From: Apostichopus japonicus
Lineage: Eukaryota > Echinodermata > Holothuroidea > Aspidochirotida > Stichopodidae
Length of the DNA stretch: 64,000 bases
Reading direction: 5' to 3'
Assembly (NCBI RefSeq): GCF_037975245.1
Contig: NC_092571.1
Coordinates: forward strand, 15,679,917 to 15,743,916
Shown here one piece after another: positions 10,101-21,037 of this stretch. Every line of letters starts with the position of its first letter. The first letter of the stretch is position 1. The notes under the pieces were generated by a model, which made no database searches, was not told the DNA's origin, and was given only the letters and a program-made list of their open reading frames with translations. Position numbers and translations under genes: made by a program.

Positions 10101-11069
10101 CCGGTTAAGTAAAATGCAGGGTAAATGGTTCTGGACCCCCTTTCCCCCCTCTCCTTTCCACTCTCCTTGATATCGATAATGTTATTATTTGCAGGTTCCA
10201 GTGATAGTACCTGTGAGAAATATCTAAGCTCACTCAATACATATGACATGTACAACACATCCGGGGATTTACTCTTCTGTTTGATTTTTTTAACCAATAT
10301 GTCACTGATTGTTCATTCTGTTCCTTTTTTATTTCTCTATAATATTGTAATAATTTTGAAATGATCATAATAGGACTGAATTTGTGGGAAGCAATTTCAT
10401 GCTTGCACATGTAAAACTTGTTCCCAGCTGAACTTTGAGATAGTATTATCATTACTCTCAGTGTTAAATAATAAGAAGCATATAGGCAATATTGAAATTT
10501 AATTATTAAGACGGTGGGGACTGAATAATTTACGGAAATTAACCAAACAACATGTTACCTAATATAAGGTATGACAACGTAGTGTTTATTTTTCCTCAAT
10601 CTATCCATTTGCACGTTTTGATAAAGTTGTATGCATTTCAGCCAATCCGTGAAATTATTGTGAATATTTTGGTAAAATAAATATCTTCGTGAAATAAAGA
10701 GCACTCCAGAGCTAAATATCATTTGTGAACAATAAATCAGAGTTGCTAATGCAGGTATCTACCGTATATCGCTCTGTAATTATTCCATCGATATCTTTAT
10801 GTCTTGCAGGTCTCATGGATGGTCTCAGCAATCAGATTGGTAAAGCATTCAGTACATATGACAGGGATAATACTGAAAATACCAACAATTGTGCCGATGT
10901 CAAACAGGGTGGTTGGTGGCATGAAGCATGTAATGGGGTTTACACAAACCTTAACGGTGTCTACGGTTCCAAACATGATTCAACCTCCTTTTACTGGAAA
11001 GGTCTACCCAACAAAGAAAGCATCATATCTTCTGAGATGAAGACAGCACATTGTAAAAACTGTAATTAA
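6960..11069 (+). CDS. Fibrinogen-like (FReD) lectin gene, copy A, 5' part not visible
   Basis: Three exons (6960-7136, 8663-8927, 10810-11069) encode one complete fibrinogen C-terminal domain of the ficolin / fibrinogen-like protein A type. Such secreted proteins recognise sugars or acetyl groups in invertebrate immunity. Hallmarks: CRAIYKAGC near the start, PFEAYCDME, GWTVFQRR across the first junction, EFWLGNEK, FSTYDRDN with acidic calcium-site residues, and a GGWW...C...NLNG end. Phases are 0 and 1 as in copy B. No signal or linker exon was found upstream, where the PLE now sits. The first exon has CCAAAG where copy B has CCAGAG, so the equivalent acceptor AG is gone. It may be a pseudogene or may use another 5' exon with a compensating phase. 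Confidence 0.75.
7137..8662 (+). other. FReD gene A intron
   Basis: Donor GTAAGT; acceptor TTTTTTGCAAAG. The sequence matches the equivalent copy B intron (31,639-33,169) over most of its length, including a C-run near 8510. No other gene seen. Confidence 0.75.
8663..8927 (+). CDS. FReD gene A, middle exon
   Basis: 265 bp beginning VFQRRVNGSVDF and ending in phase 1 (AGA A, then GTAAGT). It carries the central strands of the fibrinogen domain (EFWLGNEK, YELHAS). Same length and phase as copy B 33,170-33,434. Confidence 0.85.
8928..10809 (+). other. FReD gene A intron with internal duplications
   Basis: Holds two copies of a block ending 'aggagacactta' (about 9640-9740 and 9810-9905). They are separated by a collapsed copy of sequence from 9130-9290 (from 'acaaagtccact' joined to 'gaaggctgaagacttgag'). 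The rest matches copy B 33,435-36,042. An exon-like relic starts at 10,195. Confidence 0.65.
10195..10364 (+). pseudogene. Exon-like relic inside the FReD gene A intron
   Basis: After a good acceptor (TTATTTGCAG) the phase 1 frame reads GSSDSTCEK and then a TYDMYN segment. This is reminiscent of the real last exon (GLMDG...STYDRDN), with the shared DNA 'acatatgaca'. It then runs on to a stop at 10,362 without the GGWW or NLNG motifs. Copy B keeps the acceptor and first ten codons at 35,482 but has lost the STYD-like part. Likely a decayed duplicate exon; an alternative terminal exon is possible. Confidence 0.4.
10810..11069 (+). CDS. FReD gene A, last exon
   Basis: Starts after CTTGCAG in phase 1 and encodes the calcium-site loop FSTYDRDNTE, a Cys pair and the GGWWHEAC and NLNGVYG motifs. 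It ends at TAA 11,067-11,069. The C terminus (TAHCKNCN) differs from copy B (VKHIN). Confidence 0.85.
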
Positions 11070-11278
11070 CATGATTGAGAAATGTTAATACTATTTTTGA
11101 AACTGTACCTTTTACAATTTAAAAAATAAGATGCCATCGAAATCATTTCTGAAACTGTGCAGTGACATGTCAATGAAAATCAGGAAGATGTCGAAAGGCT
11201 GACTTTTTTGTCAGGAAACTTCAGATAGAATGTCAAAATGAGTACTTGCTGCATCTTGATAATTTAAGTAGTTTTGTA

Positions 11279-11284
11279 AATAAA
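11279..11284 (+). promoter_or_regulatory. Poly(A) signal AATAAA, FReD gene A
   Basis: AATAAA about 210 bases after the stop, conserved in copy B at 36,487-36,492, which supports its use. Confidence 0.55.
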
Positions 11285-12536
11285 TGAAGAAATGACTCAA
11301 GTCAAGTGCTTTATAATTGAACAATTTCCTGTCAAATTTTTATCAATTTCATTAGAATTTACCAATGTGATGTTTTGCAGGAAAATGATAAATCTATCAC
11401 TAAATCTAACACAACATTTAATTATATTAAACATTTTATCGAAAAATTATGATTTACTTAGTAGTATGAGCAAGTATTTCTAAATTTTGTGTCAAATTTA
11501 TTGTCCAAATGTAAGATCCATTATGGTTCACCAAACAATTAAAAAAATATACGGTTGAATTACTAATGATTTTGTAAGTGTATGATTCATCCTTTAAATA
11601 AAAAAATATCAAATAGTTGAAATACGATAAAATAATCATTTTGTAAGTTTGCAGTATATATTTTTCAATAACTTCAAACACTCAAAGTAACGAACTAATT
11701 GCTGCAATTTGTTTCTTAAAACATAAAAGAACTTAGCACTTCATCATTTTGTTGACAATTGCTAGACATATTTACAGATTTATATCTTTTACTCTTTGAG
11801 AGTAAATTCCTTTACCCCATTTTTAACAATATTTATATGTATAGTTTTCTTTTGAAGGTGAGTTAATTGGTACTACTGTATTAAATCGATATGAATATTT
11901 GTAAATTTTCTTATTTTTCTATTTCGTTTGTATTGATAAATAAAAAATAAACTGGAGTTACTGTTTAGCCTAAATCTTCAGCCCTGCAAAAGAAAATATT
12001 ATTCAAAACAGATTTGTTATTATTTTAGAAAATATTGTACTCATTGAAAGGATGTAAATAATTCTTACCAAAAAGTCAATACTTTGAGAATAATGGAAAT
12101 TAAAACAGAAAACAGATCGATCTAAAAAATTTAGATAAAAATAACATGTATTTTAGTTTAGAATAAACAAAAATACCCTGAAATTGTTTAACAAAGTGAA
12201 GAAAAGAAAACTTATTTTCGTGTATTATTTTTAGTGTTTAATGTAATTGATTGAGTAGAAGACAACAAGCCATAATAATATAATATTGTACTTATACATA
12301 AAAACAACATACTTTTATTATCATCACCACTTTTGTCATATTGGTATATGTAATGGACATTGTAACCTAGATCAGTCTAAGAAAAGTTGTTTTTTTTTCA
12401 TTCTATTCAAACTTGCTGGTTCCGCCTCAAATGTGAGCACACAAAGATGCTTGGGAAATAGGTGTTAAATCATAATTTGGGATCTTCATGGATTTACATT
12501 GCAATGGATTAGATAACAGCTCCAACAAAAGTGGGT
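11285..12536 (+). other. 3' flank of FReD gene A
   Basis: AT-rich sequence aligned with copy B about 36,493-37,870. The point near 12,105 is the empty site of the hAT MITE that interrupts copy B at 37,360. No gene seen. Confidence 0.6.
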
Positions 12537-13510
<974 letters not shown>

Positions 13511-14744
13511 GTATTTAGTGAATAAATGTGTTGAATGTCACCCATCTGCTGTTTTTTATACTCTTCTTGTTTCTTTGGGAATCAGTTTGTTTCCCAGTAC
13601 TAGGTCCAACTTCATCAGCTCTCCAACTGACACATTCCCTCACCCTACCCCCACTGATCCCCCACCCTACCACTACCCTGCCTAAACTTCCATTAAGCTC
13701 TTCATGTGAATCTATACGTGCTACATATTAAAAAGCTAGAACAGATAACATCATTTTAAAGCGTCTTTGTTGGTAATATTCTGTCTATTCACCCATACAC
13801 ACAGCAAGTCAACCAGCTATCTATCTTAAATGATTTTTATTCAAAATGACCTTTTCTCTGGTCAGGTTTTAATATTTGCTTCATTTGATAACTAAGTCAA
13901 CAAATTAATTGTCAAATGTAATTAGAAACTGTAAAATATATTCATAAAAAAATAAAGCCCAAGAATTTTTTTATGAAGGATAGAAAGTAATATTCATATA
14001 AAATTCCTTTATAAAACATAATGAGTATATCTCCAAAGTAACATTATATTAACCAGTTTCAAATGAAAGATTAATCAGCAAACATGGATACCTCAATGTA
14101 TCATTTGATTTTTGTTTAACCTTATTGTAATATAATTTCAACCAGCATTTCGCAGGAATTTTCTTACTTCTATAACAAAGAACAATGCAGTGCCAAACAT
14201 AGGAGTTCAAAAGTGCTTTTATTTGATGTCCTTAGACTCAATCCATTGTGGACTCAATTATTTCCAAACAATAGAAAACTAACTTACTTTAACAAATTTA
14301 AGTTTTGAAATGATACACATTTGATGCTTTTTTTCTGAGGACGCCCGAAAAAAAGGTATCTTTACTGGGAAAAGATTAATCATTAATTACTGAGTTCATA
14401 TCTTGATTGTTCCTATCTAGTTATCGTTATAGGCGAAAAGGACAAACCTCTCGATGTGCAACTGTGACGTCACATCTCCTGATTGCATCACTTTCACAAA
14501 GCCATAGTAAGCTATAGAGACAACTTCCAAGCTTATCAACATTTCGAAAATCGTATTTTACGCTAAATTCACGAATCAGATGCATATATTATATTCGTCT
14601 ACTATTAGTGTTAATAATTACTTTCAAATATTTGTGGGGGTTCAGGGGGGGAGCGGTAGTTTAAACCCCTCTCACACCCAGTCAATTAGGAATACTACGC
14701 AACTCTAGCTAAATCTCCTACAGTAAATCTGCTATGGTTACAAC
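13511..14744. other. Intergenic, part of the duplicated locus
   Basis: The pyrimidine-rich part near 13,530-13,690 matches copy B about 40,050-40,200. No coding or RNA gene seen. Confidence 0.5.
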
Positions 14745-15246
14745 CAGGGGCGTAGCGAAGGAGTTTTTGTTGGGGGTGTGGAGAATTTGATTTGCCGACG
14801 GATCTGGAAGTGGTGACTGAAATGGGGGAGGGGTCTAAGGGGAGAGGGTGTCCCCCTCCCCCCTTTGGAAAATTTTTAGTTTTGAAATGTCCTTAGATGC
14901 AATCTGGTGCATATTTTAAGTCAAATTTGATTTGCCGACAGATCTGGAAGTGGTTACTGAAATGGGGGAGGGGTCTAAGGGTAGGGGGTCTACCCCTCCC
15001 CTTTGGAAAATTTTTAGTTTTGAAACGTCCTTAGATGCAATCTGGTGCATATTTTAAGTCAAATTTGTCACGGAAGAAGCTCCCGTTCTCCTTTTCTCTA
15101 TTCAGCTTTCCTTCTTTCTTCCCCTTCCGCTCTCTTCACCTTTTCTCCTTTTGCCGACAGTCCCAAAATTTGCCGACAGAGACCAAATTATTGGGGGGTG
15201 TGACACCCCCCCCACACCCCCCCCCCCCCCGCTCGCTACGCCCCTG
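14745..15246. mobile_element. hAT-type MITE with perfect 8-bp target duplication
   Basis: Ends are CAGGGGCGTAGCGA and, inverted, CTACGCCCCTG. The flanking 8-bp repeats GTTACAAC (14,737-14,744 and 15,247-15,254) are perfect. Terminal CAGGGG and 8-bp duplications are hAT hallmarks. Inside, a ~138-bp block is tandemly duplicated (from about 14,790 and 14,928). No transposase frame, so non-autonomous. Confidence 0.85.
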
Positions 15247-15254
15247 GTTACAAC

Positions 15255-16077
15255 TTCAGGCTTGCTTTCTTTAAAAAGTCATAACTCTAAGAGATTTGTC
15301 TATTCTCTTTATTTCGAATAATTGTTTATCTTTAGGCTCTAACACTAGATTTCAAAACAAGCTTTGTCCAAGGAATAATACAATGCTTCAATTAAACTTA
15401 TACTCTTCTCTAACCATGATAAAATGCCTAGTAGCGAATCGACCCAGTGTAAATGGGAACTTGTCACAACTCTGAGAGTTACATATACCAATGGCACACT
15501 GCCACCCATGAAAGGTATTTAAAATGAAGCATATAGCATCTAATGAAATTCATAGTATATTAGTGTAGTATTCATATATAGTCTTACCAAAAGTGTGTTA
15601 CAAACATCATGTATGGTCGGTCTATAAAGTAAGTGTTTGCCACAAAAGCTGCGCGCGTTTGCCACAAGTGACGTATCAACAACATGAAGCTACAAAATGT
15701 AGACGCCTGCCAAAAAGAGGGCGTTTAACATATATGCAGTAGCAGAACCGTAGATAGACTATAAAGGGCTCTGTGCAGTAGTATATTAGTTGCGTGCTGT
15801 CCTTTAAAGGTATATAAAGCACAAGTATATAGAAGAGATTAGTTTCATTCTGTGATGTGAAGTAGGAAAATGAGAGAAGTACATCAGATAATCAATCACC
15901 AACTACTACCGGTCGAAAAGCAAGGGTTTTTACAAAGGTTCCTTCAAACAGGGGTGAAAAGGGTTTTAATGAAGCTTGGCTCATCACCACCCGTACCCCC
16001 CCTCCCCAAACAAATCCATGTGATGATCAGCGGGTATAGGCTAATGTCGATTGGGATCCCCTTTAGTCAGAGCTGTA
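15255..16077. other. Intergenic, right end of duplicated segment A
   Basis: Includes a block near 15,340-15,710 matching 40,660-41,080 ('tttgccacaa', 'caacaacatgaagctacaaaatg'). Beyond about 15,760 no match to copy B was seen. No supported gene. Confidence 0.5.
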
Positions 16078-16663
16078 CGTATGGAACGCCATTTTAACAT
16101 TTATTCAACAATTACAGATATCTCTAAGACATTTTTGGATATCTCTTCTTCATGTTCAGATATCTCTTATTCATTTCCAGATATCTCTAATTCATTTCCA
16201 TTTTGAATTAGAGATATCAAGAATATTCAAATTGGATATCTCTAATTCGAATTCTTGATATCTCTAATTCATTTTGGATATCTCTAATTGTATTCTTGAT
16301 ATCTCTAATTCAAGTTTGGATATCTCTAATTTCAATTCTTGATATCTCTAATTCAATTTTGGATATCTCTAATTCGAATTCTTGATATCTCTAATTCAAG
16401 TTTGGATATCTCGAATACAATTCGAGACATCTTTAGTAATGTTTCCATTTTCTTGATATCTAAAAATCAATTTGAGATAGTTTAATAAAATTCAAGATAT
16501 TGAAAATGCAATGTCTGATATCTCTTGCTGAATTGGAGATATCTGAAAAAAATGAGAGATATCTTCAATTTGATTCGAGATATCTGCAATTAATTTCAGA
16601 TATCTCGAATTAAATTGAAGATATCTCTGTGTATTGATTAAAGTTTACATGGCGTTCCATACG
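16078..16663. mobile_element. Tc1/mariner-like MITE filled with GATATC repeats
   Basis: Perfect 15-bp inverted ends CGTATGGAACGCCAT (16,078-16,092) and ATGGCGTTCCATACG (16,649-16,663). TA at 16,080-81 and 16,660-61 can be read as the TA target duplication typical of Tc1/mariner. The interior is an array of GATATCTCTAATTC-like units in both orientations, many separated by about 21 bp. A piece of the same family lies at 13,281-13,340. Confidence 0.75.
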
Positions 16664-17190
16664 CCCGCCAAGTTTACGGCGGCCTGTTCAATTTTGTGCA
16701 TTTCGATTTGTGCGCTCTGCAACCCAAACGAGTCAGCGCCCTATACACGGCCCTGTCATAAAAGTTATAACGCTGCCGTCAGCCAGAGTACGATAGAACC
16801 GGCAGAACATCTGCTAAAATTAAATTAATTGTACTACCGTATCTAACACGGCTTTACCGGAGTGAAAGAGGTATAATGGTTTTACTTTCCTCAAGTGTCC
16901 AAACTCAGGCAAGGGCTAGGCTATGCATATAATTATGAACAAGTGTACTGTTAGTGTCAGTAAGTAAGTGTTAGTGTTACTACTATACTAGCCTAAGTTC
17001 AGGCCTAGCCCATAATTATACATTTGAAGACAGTGTATCGACACTTACGAACTTACATTTTAAAACTATTCAATCAACATGTACATTAAAGACGGTGCAT
17101 CTATTCTCCAATCTTGTCTTAACTACAATTCAGTCTATCCAGCGAACCGTCACATTTTGAAGACGGTGTACCTACTGTATCCTTTCACGG
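16664..17190. other. Intergenic
   Basis: Somewhat GC-richer start followed by AT-rich sequence. No gene, RNA or repeat family recognised. Confidence 0.4.
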
Positions 17191-18053
17191 GGTCACACTA
17201 ATTAGCGTCAACAGGCCGATTTCACGACAACTCACGGCAACTCACGGCAACTCACGGCAACTCACGGCAACTCACGGCAACTCACGGCAACTCACGGCAA
17301 CTCACGGCAACTCACGGCAACTCAAGACAACAAGTTTAAAATACCATCAAATACAATTGATGTTATCAGAGTATATCTGGAAACACGTTTAAAACTGACT
17401 GGAACCAGCGTGCATACATATTTTTCACGAGAAAAAATGTTTTTTTCGTAAAAATCGCCAACTTTTTCCTAACGTTGAATTGGACGACGTGATGCTATTG
17501 CGCTGGCGCAATGACATTGGACCGAACCATTACACTACAGGTATGTGCAATTTTTCAATCGAGAATGGTACCCACAAAATAAAACCAGGCAAAATGATGG
17601 TAAGCAAGACTCTGTAAAGTTGATAATCACATATGTAAATTACAATGGAAAATCAATAAGAAATATTCATTATTTTTAAAACATTAAATAATTTGATTTG
17701 GAGTTCATTCACCATACTTTGGTGCTTTATTACTACGTCAACCCACCTTACCGACACTGTACACAAGGCAGTTCCCAAACCTAGCACAAACCCACCCATA
17801 TTATAATGGTTCGGTCCGATGGCATTGCGCAAGCGCAATAGCATCACGTCGTCCAATTCAACGTTAGGAAAAAGTTGGCGATTTTTACGACAAAAACATT
17901 TTTTCCCGTGAAAAATATGTATGCACGCTGGTTCCAGTCAGTTTTAACGGTGTTTCCAGATATACTCTGATAACATCAATTTGTATTTGATGGTATTTTA
18001 AACTTGTCTTGAGTTGTCGTGAAATCGGCCTGTTGACGCTAATTAGTGTGACC
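17191..18053. mobile_element. Foldback MITE with long inverted arms
   Basis: Arms 17,191-17,534 and about 17,803-18,053 are inverted repeats beginning GGTCACACTAATTAGCGTCA. The left arm is about 90 bp longer because of a decamer array. The ~270-bp centre has no coding frame. No convincing target duplication was seen, so the superfamily is undetermined. Confidence 0.8.
17231..17320 (+). repeat. Nine perfect copies of the decamer CTCACGGCAA
   Basis: Exact tandem decamers flanked by variants (CGACAA before, CTCAAGACAA after). They lie in the left arm of the foldback element only; the right arm goes straight from the GTTGTCGTGAAA side to the TTGTCTTGA side. Confidence 0.95.
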
Positions 18054-19272
18054 GCTTCCACGCCAATCAAAAAAGTTTTACAAATAAATTCCTGTGTAAA
18101 ATCCATTCCTAAAATGTACCTCTCCGCCATGGGTTTCGGCCTTTCCGCCACAGGGGAAAGGTTCAAAACCTATGGCGCAATGGTATGGCAATTCTACCTA
18201 TGGCGGAATGGCACTGGATAGTGACTGGAACCCTGTGTTACACATGTAGTTACATTGATATAGAGTGTATTTTCTTTGAGTCAACTTGTAGCCACTTTTT
18301 CAATAAAAATTTTAATCTGCAAACCCATAACAGAAATTGCAAAATTTGCCACAGTGAAACAAGGAAAACATCTATTTTGTATATTGATATATTTTAGTGA
18401 AATTTCAATGCTATTTATGTATTACATTACAATGCTGGATTGTAGATTAAAATTAGTTTGACTTGCACCTTTAATTCAAGTACTGTATAATTCTCTCTAC
18501 TTACGGTGCAATTTGGTCAAACCGTCAATGAAATCAAATAGCTGAAGGATAGAACTAAACCACTGAGTTACATCAGCAAGATTGTCATTACTGCTATCCT
18601 TTAAAAGAACTTTATTGCCATTACTATAACAAACTTACTGTATTCCATCATATAATATTGGCCAAATTTACAGCAATGACCTCATAATTGCAATAGTTAG
18701 CTGAATGGGATTTTTGTCACATTTTTTGGTGTCAGCATAGAACTAGAAATTTCTACAGGAATCATAGTTATTTTAAGGTACGTGGTCGTGATGCCATGGT
18801 ATAAAGAACAAAATTTCCGAGTTACTAAGATGTATATCTGGGAAGATATGTATATTATAAACCTTGTTCTGGAATGTAATTATGATGGTAGTTACCTTAC
18901 AATGCTTTTGCTACAATGTGTTTCTAACCAACTTTAAATTGGATTTCTTGCTCATGATCCTTTGGGCCAAGGTCCCATTGGAAATTAAGTTTAGAGTTAG
19001 AACTTTGTGAAGTTTAGGCTTAGATGTCAGTGTGAAACTGTTCTTGTAAATGATCACAGTAATTTGGATCACTCTGACTTTGCACTGGTACTCAGACAAT
19101 TTTGTGGTACTCATCCTCAAGGCTTTGAACTGGTACTCACATCCCTACCCAGAACTTTGCATATATGCACAACAAGTCTGGCTACTGCAAATACATAATT
19201 GTATTTGTTCTAATTGTGTTTTTCACACAGAATTGGTATCCTAGTGCATTGCTGCTGATTGGCTGTTTAATC
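18054..19272. other. Intergenic
   Basis: AT-rich sequence with no supported exon, RNA gene or named repeat before the RING-like fragment at 19,273. Confidence 0.4.
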
Positions 19273-19964
19273 ATGCCAAGTGTTGTCTGTACCATCTGTT
19301 CAGAATGTCTGGAGTTAGATCATCAGGTGGTCTCTGCATGTCCCTGTGGGCATGTGAACCATGACAAATGGGTAGTAGTTATTTAAGGTCTTCTTTGATG
19401 GTCTTCAAACTTGTTACCATGATGATGATAAATAATGCAAAAAGTTTCTGAAAAATATAATAGGCCTACTGTTGTAACTGTTCACATTATCCCCATTACT
19501 GATGAGGGCTACCATTGAACATGCTATTTTACAGTAGAGTAGTTTACCTATTATATTGCAGTGTATTTGTTCACTCTTTCAATTAATATTTATTTTGCAT
19601 GTTAAGTACCTAGAGAGTCAGTCTTGTGTTGCTGCTCAAGCTCTTTATGACTTCATTCATCTTTTAGTTTCTTTAAGTAATCTCTTTGAAGTACTCCAAT
19701 GTTCAGTTACAAGACTAAGCCTAAGAGAAACTCATAAGAAATAACTGTTAATTTGTTTTTGTCCCTTACATTATTGTCCACATCTTGTTATTTCAGAATG
19801 CTCTTGATGAGATTCAATTGAAAGTGACCAGTCTAACTAAGAAGAAAGGTGAACTGCACTCTGAAAGTGAGAGGCTCTCCACTCTAGTGGATTCCTTAAA
19901 TGCCAGTTTAAGGATGATGACCAAACAGTTAAAACAGGAACAGATGATCAATGATGGTTTTAGA
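19273..19964 (+). pseudogene. TRAIP-like RING/coiled-coil fragment
   Basis: Exon-like piece 1 (19,273-19,371) reads MPSVVCTICSECLE... with CPCGHVNH. This is the first half of a RING-H2 finger resembling the start of the E3 ligase TRAIP (CTIC near residue 6, CGHxxH). The next zinc ligand is replaced by W (NHDKW) and the CPxC half is not found before piece 2. Piece 2 (19,797-19,964), between TTTCAG and GTATGA, encodes 56 residues of heptad-patterned coiled coil. Both pieces are in phase 0. About 80 bp of piece 2 and its flank is repeated, degraded, near 20,068-20,135. The broken RING points to a pseudogene or duplicated fragment; the family call rests on a short stretch. Confidence 0.4.
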
Positions 19965-20979
19965 GTATGACACTTTCATCTTCATTTTTTTTCATATTTA
20001 TATAAGTCTGTAAATCCCTTTTTTGATAAGCTTGGCTGTAAATTTCCCTTTACTTTACCCATGAGACCAAAAAGTTGAAACAGGAACAGATAGCCAATGA
20101 TGGTTTTAGGATATTTACCTTCATCTTCAGTCAATAGAAATAGAACAGTTCCTTTTTTCTTTGTTTTCAGTGAGTGGGATTTCCAGAGCATTCAATACTT
20201 GAAAGATATCCAGGTATATTGTAGTGAATCCGTCAAGCAAGATCTAGACAGGAAGCCTCTGTAAAGGGTATGTTAAGCTTGTCAAAACAGACAAAAAGGT
20301 TACAAGTACTTTTTGCAACAGAGATAAAGACAACCATTAATTTCTCCCCATTTTTAAAGAGTTATGTTTTAGTTTGTGTCTCTGGATTTTTGAAAATGTA
20401 TTTATTTTGGTGTCCTATAGTTCGTAGAAAATATAGAAATATATAAGCAGCATATGATAAAAATCGATGCTGAAACTGCCTTATGTTGTTGTTATTAAAA
20501 ATTTTAAATTTTAAATCTTTATTATGTTGACTATTGTCATAAACGTGTGTCTTTTATTCAGAATTGTTATTTTTATCTTCATAGGTTAAGGAGTGCAAAT
20601 TTCATGTCTATGAACCTTGAGATTTGAGATTTAATTATCATTTTTATTTGAAGTAAGCTTCTGCAGATACACAGAGCTGTAGTGTATATCATTGCTGCCT
20701 CTTCAGAACAGTAGAATCTCAGTAGATTGAGCTGTTATGACATAAATGTTTGTATTCAGCCAATCAGTGATTGGAATGAACATCAAAATGAATATTCATG
20801 TTTTAATTTCTCACGTCATTGTTTAAGCCTGATATGAATAATCTCTCCATTAGAAATAGAGTCATTTCATTCCCTATTATCTTGGAAGTGACAGGCTGTT
20901 TTCCTTGTTGTTTTTCTGTGTTGGACAGGACTTTCAAGAAGAGGAAACTCACGTTCTTGGTCAACCAGTTTCAAGCAAG
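19965..20979. other. Region upstream of FReD gene B
   Basis: Contains the degraded copy of coiled-coil sequence near 20,100 and otherwise AT-rich sequence. A CCAAT pentamer is present at 20,760-20,764, about 220 bp before the start codon of FReD gene B, but no TATA box or initiator can be argued. Any 5' UTR exon would lie here. Confidence 0.35.
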
Positions 20980-21037
20980 ATGTTGCTTTCTCATCTGCTG
21001 TTCCTATCACTAGTGTGTGTGACTATCAATGGACAAG
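20980..21037 (+). CDS. FReD gene B exon 1: signal peptide
   Basis: 19 codons plus one base, hydrophobic core LLFLSLVCV, followed by the donor GTAAGC. It ends in phase 1, and the linker exon starts with two bases that complete an Ala codon. A 5' UTR exists but its start cannot be placed. Confidence 0.75.

Noticed and set aside
17231-17320. CRISPR-like array
   Set aside because: Perfect decamers without spacers, in a eukaryotic foldback element.
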